Assembly: GCA_949082785.1 (NCBI GenBank)
Contig: CARVLU010000002.1
Location: 228,211 to 292,210, forward strand
Length of the DNA stretch: 64,000 nucleotides
Reading direction: 5' to 3'
Source of the DNA: an uncultured Alphaproteobacteria bacterium
GTDB taxonomy: Bacteria > Pseudomonadota > Alphaproteobacteria > Rs-D84
Below the pieces are notes generated by a model. That model was not told the DNA's origin. It did no database searches and saw only the letters and a list, made by a program, of their open reading frames with translations. The translations under genes were made by a program, and so were the position numbers. Positions 8,329-16,182 of the stretch are shown here, in pieces (position 1 is the first letter of the stretch; each line of letters starts with the position of its first letter).

Positions 8329-10104
8329 TTATTTATCCCCCTTTAACAATTCGCGCATGACGGCGGCCGCACTGCGGGCGGCGGGACCACTGCTGCCGGA
8401 ATGTTCGGTCACGACACAGACGACGTATTTTGGATTGTCGGTCGGCGCGTATCCCACAAACAAACCGTGGTTGCGCATGTTCCATTTCAATTGTTCGTTG
8501 GTTAAAACCCCGCTTTGACGTTCGGCGCGGGAAATGCTGCGCACCTGGGACGTGCCGGTTTTGCCGCCCATGCGCCGGCCGCCAACGTTAATCGCACTGC
8601 CCGCGGCGGTACCGCCGGGACGCGTCACCTGTTCCAGACCGGCCAGCACGGATTTAATATTCTTTTTCTGCAAATCCAAATGGGCAAAGGTCGGCACCGT
8701 CCCGTCGTCAATTAATCGCGGCGTCACGACGCGGTTGGACGCAACGCGCGCCATCATCACCGCCAATTGCAGACAGTTGGTCAGAATAAATCCCTGGCCG
8801 ATGCCGGAAATAATCGTGTCCCCATGGACCCAGCGCTGGCCGACCTGTTTTTCTTTCCATTTGCGGTCCGGCATCACGCCCGCCATTTCCCGCGACAGGA
8901 TGTCGTCCATATATTTTTCCGTCAGCCCCAGCTTGGTCGCCATCGCCTTGATCGCGTCAATCCCGATGCGCAGCGCGATTTGATAGAAATAAATGTCACA
9001 CGAATGCTTTAACGCGTCGGCCATGTTGACCCAGCCGTGCCCCTTGTCTTCCCAGCAGTGGTATCGGCGGTCCCCGTAATCCCAGTGACCCGGACAGAAA
9101 ATTTTTTCATTCGGGGTTGTCGCCCCGGATTCCAATGCGGCCAACGCCACGACGATTTTAAATGTGGAACCGGGGGGATACAGACCTTCGATGGTTTTGT
9201 TCATAAACGGTTTGGCAAAATCGCGCCGCAATCCCGCAATGTATTCGTCCGCATCGTCGTCCGAAAACATGTTGGGGTCAAAACTGGGCGTGGACACCAT
9301 GGCCAAAATGTTACCCGTTTCGATTTCCATTGCAATCCCGCATCCCGACCGGTTGGCCGCCAAGGCATCATACAGCGCGCGTTGTGCGCCGTCGGAAATG
9401 GTCGTCTGTACGTGGGTGCCGGGGGTCGGCGGGACGTGTTGCGATTTATCTTCGCCGGTGACGCGGCCAACCGCATTTGTAATCATCACGGTTTGACCCG
9501 GCACCCCCGACAGCGCGTCATTAAACCGCCGTTCCAGTCCCGTGATACCAGTGGTAAAGAACGGCGCGCCGGCAACCGGTTTATCAGGTGCGCCGACATA
9601 TCCGAAAATCTGGGCGCCGGCCGGCCCCAATTCATAAATCCGGGCAAACCCCGCCCGAATGTGCAGCCCCGGCAGATTTTTTGCCTGTAACTTGGCCAGG
9701 GTTTCCCAATCCAAATTTTCACTGACCAGTGTGGGTTGAAATTTCGGTTGCTTTTTAATCTTGGACTGAATGCGGCGGACAGATTTTTCTTTCAGATTTA
9801 ATTCAGTGGCGACGGTCTGGATTAATTCATCGACGTTATCCGCTTCTTCGGGAATGATATAGATGCGATAAATCGGCGCGTCGCGCGAAATGGCGGTGCC
9901 GCCGGCCGACATAATCTTGCCGCGTTCGGGAACATTCATCTGGATGCGGAAAGAATTATTTTCGCTTTTGCGTTTATAGGTTTGGTAACTGAACACCTGC
10001 ATTTGCAGCATGCGCATCACCAGGATGGATGTCAAAACCGCCCCGCCGGTTAAAAACAGCGCGGCGCGCCGGTCAAATACGCGTGCGACTTCGGTATCAA
10101 TCAT
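8329..10104 (-). CDS. mrdA: Penicillin-binding protein 2 (peptidoglycan transpeptidase)
   Basis: A 591-residue class B PBP that cross-links peptidoglycan in the lateral wall. It has a short cytoplasmic tail, one membrane segment (about 14-34), a dimerisation domain beginning near PERGKI (59-64) and a transpeptidase domain. The active-site motifs are S313-T-F-K316, S368-C-D and K515-T-G. A Cys/His-rich loop (C337, H340, C350, H356) follows the SxxK motif. The start overlaps the end of mreD by 8 bases. It works with RodA and MreC/MreD. Confidence 0.95.
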   Translation of the reverse strand: MIDTEVARVFDRRAALFLTGGAVLTSILVMRMLQMQVFSYQTYKRKSENNSFRIQMNVPERGKIMSAGGTAISRDAPIYRIYIIPEEADNVDELIQTVATELNLKEKSVRRIQSKIKKQPKFQPTLVSENLDWETLAKLQAKNLPGLHIRAGFARIYELGPAGAQIFGYVGAPDKPVAGAPFFTTGITGLERRFNDALSGVPGQTVMITNAVGRVTGEDKSQHVPPTPGTHVQTTISDGAQRALYDALAANRSGCGIAMEIETGNILAMVSTPSFDPNMFSDDDADEYIAGLRRDFAKPFMNKTIEGLYPPGSTFKIVVALAALESGATTPNEKIFCPGHWDYGDRRYHCWEDKGHGWVNMADALKHSCDIYFYQIALRIGIDAIKAMATKLGLTEKYMDDILSREMAGVMPDRKWKEKQVGQRWVHGDTIISGIGQGFILTNCLQLAVMMARVASNRVVTPRLIDDGTVPTFAHLDLQKKNIKSVLAGLEQVTRPGGTAAGSAINVGGRRMGGKTGTSQVRSISRAERQSGVLTNEQLKWNMRNHGLFVGYAPTDNPKYVVCVVTEHSGSSGPAARSAAAVMRELLKGDK

Positions 10105-10552
10105 GGCTTATCCTTTTGATACAGGTTGTAATCGGCGTGTACAGCACCGCCCCCCATGCGAACAGCCACAGCATCCGCGCCAGATTGCCGAAATCAAATT
10201 GCAGAAAGAATAAAATTCCCAATCCCACGCCCCAGAATATCAGGAATCCCCGCAATCCGTTCTGGTCCCAGCGGGTCATGTCAATCACGCTTTGGAATCC
10301 GATGGCGGCATACGTCACGCAATACAGCGCCGTCCAAAACAACAGCGTGTCGGATTTGTAATCAATCAGAAAACACATCAATACCGAAAATGCGGCAAAT
10401 CCGGCCGTCGGCCGGATGAACGAAAAAAAGAAAATCGGAATCAACGCCAACGCCCCGCCCGGATTCCAAAACGGGGCCGATAACCGCCACAGGGCCAAAG
10501 CCACAATAAACGGGCATGCGGCGCGCAGAAAATTCACAATTGTTGTTTTCAT
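10097..10552 (-). CDS. mreD: Rod-shape protein MreD
   Basis: A small hydrophobic protein (151 residues, about five membrane segments) of the elongasome. Sequence identity in this family is low. The call rests on size, topology and position: it starts directly after the mreC stop and overlaps mrdA. It bridges MreC to the PBP2/RodA pair in the inner membrane. Confidence 0.8.
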   Translation of the reverse strand: MKTTIVNFLRAACPFIVALALWRLSAPFWNPGGALALIPIFFFSFIRPTAGFAAFSVLMCFLIDYKSDTLLFWTALYCVTYAAIGFQSVIDMTRWDQNGLRGFLIFWGVGLGILFFLQFDFGNLARMLWLFAWGAVLYTPITTCIKRISHD

Positions 10553-11374
10553 TTACTTGTACTTGTCCCCGTTGTCGAATTGCAGAACCATGACCGACGA
10601 CAACCGCGACGGCAACAAAGTTTTGACGTCGGTTGCACTGGTCATTTCGCCGACGGGAATACCGCTGGGTAAAATACCGCTGATGTTGCTGGTGACCAGA
10701 CGCAGGCCCGCGCGCGGTTGAAATTCGGGGTCACTGAAAAATCCCATGGTCGGGTGGCGCGACCCGTTGCCGGCCAAGAAACCATAGACTTCGGACCCGG
10801 CGATGCGAACGGCAATATTGCTGGCCCCATCGGACAGGGAACGCACCTTGGCAAAATGGGGGGCGGTGTCCGCGACAACGCCGACCAGTGTGCCGTCCAT
10901 CGACACGACCGCCATGCCGTTTTCAATGCCGGCGTCCAATCCCTTGTTGATTAAAAACGTGCTGTGATGGAATGCGCGGTTGTCGTATGTCACGCCCGCC
11001 ATAATGGCCCGCTGGGGCGATGCGCGGACAATATCCAGTTGCAGCGCCAGTTTCTGGTTTTCCGCAATCGCGATATCGCATGCGGTTTTGTTCGCCAATG
11101 CCGCGTCCAGCCGGGCGCGCAATTCTTCGTTTTCCGCCCGCAGGGTTGATAATTCCCGTATGTTTGCCGCCGTCCGGCCCACGACCCGCACCGGCCATGT
11201 TATCGCGTCACCGACCGCCGATGCCACCGGCACCACCACGTGCGCCGCGGCGTTCATAATGCGATAATCAGGCTTTGCAATCATGATATAGACCAGAAAT
11301 ATCGGCAATGCGGCCGCGGCCGCGGCCGATTTAATCAAAGTATAGACGCGTGAAGATAATTTATTCTGGTTCAT
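10553..11374 (-). CDS. mreC: Rod-shape protein MreC
   Basis: A 273-residue periplasmic scaffold of the elongasome. It has one N-terminal membrane segment (about 17-33), a coiled coil (about 72-115, LRAENEELRARLD) and the MreC beta-barrel core with the INKGLDAGIENGMAVV block. Length is normal. It heads the mreC-mreD-mrdA-rodA-topA-dnaG run. mreB, normally just upstream, is absent: the next gene upstream is the divergent rpmI. MreB is therefore encoded elsewhere or missing. Confidence 0.93.
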   Translation of the reverse strand: MNQNKLSSRVYTLIKSAAAAAALPIFLVYIMIAKPDYRIMNAAAHVVVPVASAVGDAITWPVRVVGRTAANIRELSTLRAENEELRARLDAALANKTACDIAIAENQKLALQLDIVRASPQRAIMAGVTYDNRAFHHSTFLINKGLDAGIENGMAVVSMDGTLVGVVADTAPHFAKVRSLSDGASNIAVRIAGSEVYGFLAGNGSRHPTMGFFSDPEFQPRAGLRLVTSNISGILPSGIPVGEMTSATDVKTLLPSRLSSVMVLQFDNGDKYK

Positions 11375-11512
11375 CGGGGCACAGTTTAATCCTTATAAAG
11401 GCAACATTCAATAAAAACTTGATTTTTTGTTTTTATATGCCAAAATACGCGGGTGTAAAAATCCAAAGTGGCAAGGCATTGCCATCCGGATGATGTTAAA
11501 AAAGGATATAAA

Positions 11513-11716
11513 ATGCCAAAACTGAAAACAAAATCGTACCTGAAAAAGCGTGCGTCTATGACTGCAAACGGTAAAATCCGTGTTGCCAGAAACGCCCACA
11601 AAAAACTGCTGCGTAAAAAGTCCAAGCGTGCAAACAACGCCGGTTCCAAACCGCAGTATCTGAATGACAACATGGTGCCACAGGCAAAAATCCTGGCCCC
11701 ATATGGACTGAAATAA
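11513..11716 (+). CDS. rpmI: 50S ribosomal protein L35
   Basis: 67-residue basic ribosomal protein starting MPKLKTKSYLKKR, the canonical bL35 N-terminus. ATG 11513 has AAAGGA upstream; an earlier in-frame ATG at 11468 would add a non-homologous extension. It forms a pair with rplT 17 bases downstream. infC, normally the first gene of this operon, lies 45 kb away at 56653, so the classic infC-rpmI-rplT operon is split. Confidence 0.95.
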   Translation: MPKLKTKSYLKKRASMTANGKIRVARNAHKKLLRKKSKRANNAGSKPQYLNDNMVPQAKILAPYGLK

Positions 11717-11733
11717 TTTTGGGGGTATAAAAA

Positions 11734-12102
11734 ATGGCAAGAGTAAAACGCGGGACAACCGTTAAACAAAAGCATAACAAGATTTTGGCGCGTGCCAAAG
11801 GTTATCTGGGCCGTCATCATTCCACATATCGTGCGGCGCGTGAAAAGACCGAAAAAGCCGGTCAGTACGCATACCGCGATCGCCGCGTGAAAAAACGCGA
11901 CTTTCGTTCCCTGTGGATTGTTCGCATCAACGCTGCGGTGCGCAGCCATGGTCTGACTTACAGCCAGTTCATGAACGGCCTGAAAAAGGCGGGTGTTTCC
12001 CTGGACCGCAAGGTTTTGGCGGAAATGGCCTATGCCGGGGATGCCAACTTCGACAAATTGGTCGATACTGCAAAACGATTTACCACCGCTGAATCTAAAT
12101 AA
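11734..12102 (+). CDS. rplT: 50S ribosomal protein L20
   Basis: 122-residue bL20, an early assembly protein of the large subunit that binds 23S rRNA and can repress its own operon. MARVKRG, AKGYLGRH and YRDRRVKKRDFRSLWIVRINAA are all canonical. It follows rpmI and ends at a strong terminator in which a pheS promoter is embedded. Confidence 0.97.
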   Translation: MARVKRGTTVKQKHNKILARAKGYLGRHHSTYRAAREKTEKAGQYAYRDRRVKKRDFRSLWIVRINAAVRSHGLTYSQFMNGLKKAGVSLDRKVLAEMAYAGDANFDKLVDTAKRFTTAESK

Positions 12103-12105
12103 GCC

Positions 12106-12133
12106 TTGGCGGCGGGTCTTGTTTTGTTATAAT
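12106..12133 (+). promoter_or_regulatory. Probable promoter for pheS-pheT
   Basis: TTGGCG (12106-12111), a 16-base spacer and a perfect TATAAT (12128-12133). It directly precedes the rplT terminator stem, so pheST transcripts would begin inside that hairpin. Confidence 0.45.
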
Positions 12134-12163
12134 AAAAGCCGGTTTATGCCGGCTTTTATTTTT
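12134..12163 (+). terminator. Intrinsic terminator after rplT
   Basis: AAAAGCCGG / CCGGCTTTT hairpin with a short loop and a T-rich tail. Confidence 0.85.
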
Positions 12164-12183
12164 TATACCAATGGGGAATAAAC

Positions 12184-13131
12184 GTGAAAGAACAGATAAA
12201 GCAAATTCAAACACTGGAAGAATTACAGGCCTTGCACACGGCGACGTTCGGTAAAAACGGTACCATGACGGCGCGTCTGCGGGATATGAAAAATCTGGAT
12301 AATGATGCGCGCGTGGCGCTGAACCGGGAAAACGCCGAACTGCGCGAATTATTTAAAACACGCCAAACAGAAATTGAATACGCCGTCATGATGGCCAAAT
12401 TACATGACCAGAAGGTGGATGTCACCCTGTCCCCGGAACCGGCGGCGGTGGGGCGTCTGCATCCGTTGACAATGGCGCTGACCGAAATTTCGGGCATCCT
12501 GGAATCATTCGGGTACAGTTTGTGGACCGGCCCCGAAATCGAAGATGATTGGCATAATTTTACCGCGCTGAATACGCCGGCGCACCACCCTGCCCGTGAT
12601 ATGCAGGATACGTTCTTTCTGTCAAACGGCAACGTTATGCGCACCCAGACGTCGGCCATCCAAATCCGCGCCATGGAAAAATGCGGCGTGCCGGTCAAAA
12701 TGTTCGGCATCGGCGCCACATATCGCAAGGAAATGGACGCCACCCATTCCCCCATGTTCCACCAGATAGAAGGCTTGTATGTCAACAAAGACATCACCAT
12801 GTCGGATTTAATCGGGGATATTCGCGCATTTTTGCAACGCTTCTTTGAAATGGATAATGTCGAACTGCGTATTCGGCCGTCTTATTTCCCGTTCACTGAA
12901 CCCAGCATTGAAATCGATATGAAATGGCACGGGGACAAATGGCTGGAAATCATGGGGGCCGGTATGGTACACCCGGACGTTCTGCGCAACTGTGGCATTG
13001 ACCCGGACGTGTACCAGGGGTTTGCGTTCGGATTCGGTTGGGACAGACTGGCCATGCTGAAATACAATTTGCCCGACATTCGTAAATTCTATGACGGGGA
13101 CATCCGCTGGTTGGCGGCAAACGGTTTCTAA
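12184..13131 (+). CDS. pheS: Phenylalanyl-tRNA synthetase alpha subunit
   Basis: Catalytic subunit of the alpha2-beta2 class II synthetase that charges tRNA-Phe. Motif 2 is seen in the GATYRKEMDATHSPMFHQIEGL block and motif 3 in GFAFGFGWDRLAMLKY near the C-terminus. At 315 residues it is slightly shorter than usual, mainly in the N-terminal coiled coil. GTG 12184 is preceded by GGGGA. The pheT partner follows after 19 bases. Confidence 0.96.
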   Translation: MKEQIKQIQTLEELQALHTATFGKNGTMTARLRDMKNLDNDARVALNRENAELRELFKTRQTEIEYAVMMAKLHDQKVDVTLSPEPAAVGRLHPLTMALTEISGILESFGYSLWTGPEIEDDWHNFTALNTPAHHPARDMQDTFFLSNGNVMRTQTSAIQIRAMEKCGVPVKMFGIGATYRKEMDATHSPMFHQIEGLYVNKDITMSDLIGDIRAFLQRFFEMDNVELRIRPSYFPFTEPSIEIDMKWHGDKWLEIMGAGMVHPDVLRNCGIDPDVYQGFAFGFGWDRLAMLKYNLPDIRKFYDGDIRWLAANGF

Positions 13132-13150
13132 AATCGCGGGGGAATATAAA

Positions 13151-15457
13151 ATGAAATGGACTTATGATTGGTTAAAAGATTATTTAACAACGACGGCGTC
13201 GCCCGACGTGATTTCTGAAACGCTGACCCGTATCGGACTGGAAGTCGAAGATGTCGATGCCCCCGTCGCCCCGGTTGCGGCCCGAATTGTTGAATGTCGC
13301 GCGCATGAAAACAGCGACCATTTGCACGTGCTGATGGTTGACGACGGGTCGGGCACCCCGCGCCAGGTGGTGTGTGGTGCGCCCAACGCCCGCGTGGGCT
13401 TGGTATCTGCGCTGGCGCGGCCCGGATGCAAAATCGGCGGCAATGAAATCAAAAGCGGCAAGTTGCGCGGCGTCCTGTCCGACGGGATGATGTGCAGTGC
13501 GCGCGAATTGGGTATCGGTGATGACCATGATGGTATCATCGAATTGCCCGACAGCACGGTTTTGGGCATGCCGGTGGTGGATGCGCCGGTGGTCTTTGAC
13601 GCGGGGATTACCCCCAACCGGCCTGATTATCTGTCGGTGATGGGCATTGCGCGTGATTTGGCGGCGGCCGGCGCCGGGACATTCCGCGCCCCGTCCGCCC
13701 CGCACCAGTTCCAGGTAAAATCCGACCGGCATGTGGATATTCAAACGCCCACGTGCCCGACATACCGGTTCTGTGAAATTCATGGGATTAAAAATGTCAA
13801 AAGCCCCCGTTTAATCGCATCGCGATTGGCGGCCATCGGCATTAATCCCAAAAATGTGGCGGTCGATACAACGAACTATATCTGTTATGACATGGGCCAG
13901 CCGATGCACTGTTTCGATGCGGATTTGGTGCGCGGCAACATTGTTGTGCGTATGGCGCGCCCCGGTGAAGAATTCACCGATTTGTTCGGCAACAACCACA
14001 CACTGACCGATGCGGACATGGTGATTGCGGACGATGCCGGTATTTTGGCGGTCGCGGGTGTGATTGGCGGCGCGCGCGCCATGACGGGCGACGATACCAC
14101 CAATATTATTCTGGAAAGTGCGTATTTCGACCCGGTCTCGGTTCGCAAAACGGCCAAGCGGATGGGTCTGTCCACCGACGCATCGTACCGGTATGAACGC
14201 GGGATTGACCCGACGATAAACGGGGCGGCATTGGCGCGCGCGGCAAACATGATTATGGATGCGGCGGGTGGTGAAATTGTGGGGTCGGGCTTTGCCGGCA
14301 AAATGGTGACACCCAACGTCAAAATCGAATACAATCCGGCATTGTTACGTAAAAAGACCGGCATTGACATGGACCCCCAAACCCAGAAACAGATTTTGTC
14401 TGCGCTGGATTTTGTGGTGCGCGATGATGGCGGCGTGTGGACAATTTATCCCACAACCGCGCGCGTGGATATTCAAATTCCCGAAAACATCGTGGCCGAA
14501 TTGGTCCGTCTGTACGGATATGACCAGATTGCGGGCGCAACTGCCCACGGCGCGGCGCCCATGGCGGCGGCGGCCCAGGAATTAAATCTGGGGGTGAAAC
14601 GGCAATTGGTCGCGCGCGGTCTGTCTGAATGCGTGTCGTTCGGGTTTGGCAATGCGGCCGCCGAAGCGTTGCTGTCCGAAAAAGCGTCGGTGATGGTTGC
14701 CAACCCCATTACGGCCGATTTAAACACCGCACGCAACGGTTTGCTGGGCAATATGTTAAATGCCATTGCCAATAACGAAAAACGTGGGTACGGCGATTTA
14801 AACCTGTTTGAATTGGGGACCGTGTTTGATGGTGACATGCCCGGCGACCAGCATACGCAATTGGTGATTGCGCGCACCGGGATGACGGCGCCGCGTCACT
14901 GGCTGGGGCGGTCGCGCGTTGTCGATGTTTTCGATGCCAAGGCGGACGTTATCGCATTGATGCAGGGACAAAAAGTCACTGTCGTCACCGACAATCCGTC
15001 CAAATGGGCACATCCGTTCCGTTGGGGCGCCGTGATGCAGGGAAATAAAAAGATTGCCGAATTCGGTCAATTGCATCCGAACATCGCCCGCGCGTGGAAG
15101 ATTAAAAATCCGGTCATGATTACCATCGTTGATGACGTCGCGGCGTTGCCGAAAACGCGTCGCCGGGGTAACGTCACCCTGACCGATTTTCAGCCGATAA
15201 CCCGCGATTTCGCATTTATCACCGATGCGGATTTTCCGGCGGCAACACTGGTGGCGACGGCGGCGGCGGCCGATAACCGTATTATCGATACTGTTATCTT
15301 TGACGCGTTTGATATGGGGGATGGGAAAAAATCAATTGCATTTACCATCACCATCATGCCGCGTGAAAACATGTCGGATGCCGATTTACAGCAATTGCAA
15401 TCGGCCGTTATTGACCGGGTGGAATCCAAGTGCCCCGCCCGCATCCGCGACAAATAA
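13151..15457 (+). CDS. pheT: Phenylalanyl-tRNA synthetase beta subunit
   Basis: 768-residue beta subunit carrying an N-terminal OB-fold tRNA-binding domain (about 40-150), the B3/B4 editing domain, B5, a catalytic-like core and a C-terminal FDX-ACB anticodon-binding domain. MKWTYDWLKDYL is the usual N-terminus and GGGGGAA lies upstream of ATG 13151; an earlier ATG at 13091 would overlap pheS and lack a ribosome binding site. It ends at a terminator before the 6S-like RNA. Confidence 0.96.
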   Translation: MKWTYDWLKDYLTTTASPDVISETLTRIGLEVEDVDAPVAPVAARIVECRAHENSDHLHVLMVDDGSGTPRQVVCGAPNARVGLVSALARPGCKIGGNEIKSGKLRGVLSDGMMCSARELGIGDDHDGIIELPDSTVLGMPVVDAPVVFDAGITPNRPDYLSVMGIARDLAAAGAGTFRAPSAPHQFQVKSDRHVDIQTPTCPTYRFCEIHGIKNVKSPRLIASRLAAIGINPKNVAVDTTNYICYDMGQPMHCFDADLVRGNIVVRMARPGEEFTDLFGNNHTLTDADMVIADDAGILAVAGVIGGARAMTGDDTTNIILESAYFDPVSVRKTAKRMGLSTDASYRYERGIDPTINGAALARAANMIMDAAGGEIVGSGFAGKMVTPNVKIEYNPALLRKKTGIDMDPQTQKQILSALDFVVRDDGGVWTIYPTTARVDIQIPENIVAELVRLYGYDQIAGATAHGAAPMAAAAQELNLGVKRQLVARGLSECVSFGFGNAAAEALLSEKASVMVANPITADLNTARNGLLGNMLNAIANNEKRGYGDLNLFELGTVFDGDMPGDQHTQLVIARTGMTAPRHWLGRSRVVDVFDAKADVIALMQGQKVTVVTDNPSKWAHPFRWGAVMQGNKKIAEFGQLHPNIARAWKIKNPVMITIVDDVAALPKTRRRGNVTLTDFQPITRDFAFITDADFPAATLVATAAAADNRIIDTVIFDAFDMGDGKKSIAFTITIMPRENMSDADLQQLQSAVIDRVESKCPARIRDK

Positions 15458-15478
15458 CGATTGCGCACCACAAACAGA

Positions 15479-15503
15479 ACCCGACATCCGTCGGGTTTTT
15501 TTG
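15479..15503 (+). terminator. Intrinsic terminator after pheT
   Basis: ACCCGAC / GTCGGGT stem with a 4-base loop and eight T. Confidence 0.88.
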
Positions 15504-15521
15504 TGGGATGCGGCCCCTTGC

Positions 15522-15550
15522 TTGCTATTTGCAAAAAATTCCCATATAAT
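15522..15550 (+). promoter_or_regulatory. Strong sigma-70 promoter of the 6S-like RNA
   Basis: TTGCTA (15522-15527), an optimal 17-base spacer, and a perfect TATAAT (15545-15550). The predicted transcript start is near 15557. Confidence 0.75.
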
Positions 15551-15556
15551 ACGGGT

Positions 15557-15768
15557 GTGATAGTCTGACCATCTGTCATGAGGTGTGGAAGCCTCCCAGG
15601 TTATTTGGTATCTCGTGGACCGATATTAAATGTAAAAAAGACATGTCCCTTTAACCCCACGGTTGGAGGGCGTCAAAATACATACGGTATTTCATGCCGT
15701 TAATATGCGCACAATCCTGGATTGCTTCTAACCTCCAACCGCCTTTTGGTCATGGCGGTTCTTTTTAT
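15557..15768 (+). ncRNA. ssrS: Stand-alone structured RNA, probable 6S RNA
   Basis: About 185-210 bases bounded by a consensus promoter and an intrinsic terminator, with no open frame. The two ends pair into a long rod: GAGGT (15580-15584) with ACCTC (15731-15735), GAAGC (15588-15592) with GCTTC (15724-15728), CCAGG (15596-15600) with CCTGG (15716-15720), separated by small internal loops. A large internal bubble follows, with a 7-bp hairpin on its 3-prime side (ACGGTAT 15684-15690 with ATGCCGT 15694-15700), and then an apical stem, CGTGG with CCACG. Closing stem, bubble, side hairpin and apical stem at this length match 6S RNA, which sequesters sigma-70 polymerase. I see no SRP, tmRNA or RNase P signature. 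Identity is inferred from the fold. Confidence 0.6.
15738..15768 (+). terminator. Intrinsic terminator of the 6S-like RNA
   Basis: ACCGCC (15738-15743) pairs with GGCGGT (15754-15759), followed by a T-rich tail. Confidence 0.85.
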
Positions 15769-15794
15769 TATCTAATCTGAAATCGGGGGACAAG

Positions 15795-16148
15795 ATGGGT
15801 AAGAAATTTGACCAGGCCAACATGGACTTTAACAAAGCATTGGGGAAAACAATTCGCATGGCGCGCCAGGGGGCGCGGATGACGCAACCGGATTTGGCGC
15901 GTAAAATCAATGTAACATTCCAACAAATTCAAAAGTATGAAAGCGGGGTGAACAACATTTCCGCGTATAAGTTAAACCAGCTGTCGCGTGCGCTGGGGGT
16001 GGCGTTTTCGCCATTTGTATCCACCGCCGACGGGTTGGGGCCGACGCATATCGTGTGCGATACGCGATTGCTGAAATTAATGTCAAAACTGGGGCGATTG
16101 GACGGGCATCTGGTGCGTCTGGTCGAATCCATTGTGGACGAATTATAA
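15795..16148 (+). CDS. XRE/Cro-family HTH transcriptional regulator
   Basis: A 117-residue protein with a helix-turn-helix of the Cro/CI type at about residues 15-70 (MTQPDLARKINVTFQQIQKYESGVNNISAYKLNQLSRAL), followed by a short C-terminal tail probably used for dimerisation. Such short XRE proteins next to an RNA gene are common in alphaproteobacteria, but its targets cannot be read here. ATG 15795 has GGGGGA upstream. It lies just after the 6S-like RNA terminator and ends at a terminator facing virD4. No toxin partner is adjacent, so an antitoxin role is unlikely. Confidence 0.85.
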   Translation: MGKKFDQANMDFNKALGKTIRMARQGARMTQPDLARKINVTFQQIQKYESGVNNISAYKLNQLSRALGVAFSPFVSTADGLGPTHIVCDTRLLKLMSKLGRLDGHLVRLVESIVDEL

Positions 16149-16158
16149 GAATAAAAAT

Positions 16159-16182
16159 CGGCCCCACTGCGGGGCCGTTTTA
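16159..16182. terminator. Bidirectional terminator, HTH gene/virD4
   Basis: CGGCCCC / GGGGCCG hairpin with a 5-base loop, an A-run before and a T-run after, between convergent genes. Confidence 0.85.

Noticed and set aside
11386..11949. A 187-codon minus-strand open frame
   Set aside because: Antisense to rpmI and rplT.
15557..15768. The RNA gene as tmRNA, SRP RNA or RNase P RNA
   Set aside because: No tRNA-like ends or tag frame, no SRP GGAAG-type domain with the conserved asymmetric loop, and no RNase P core motifs.
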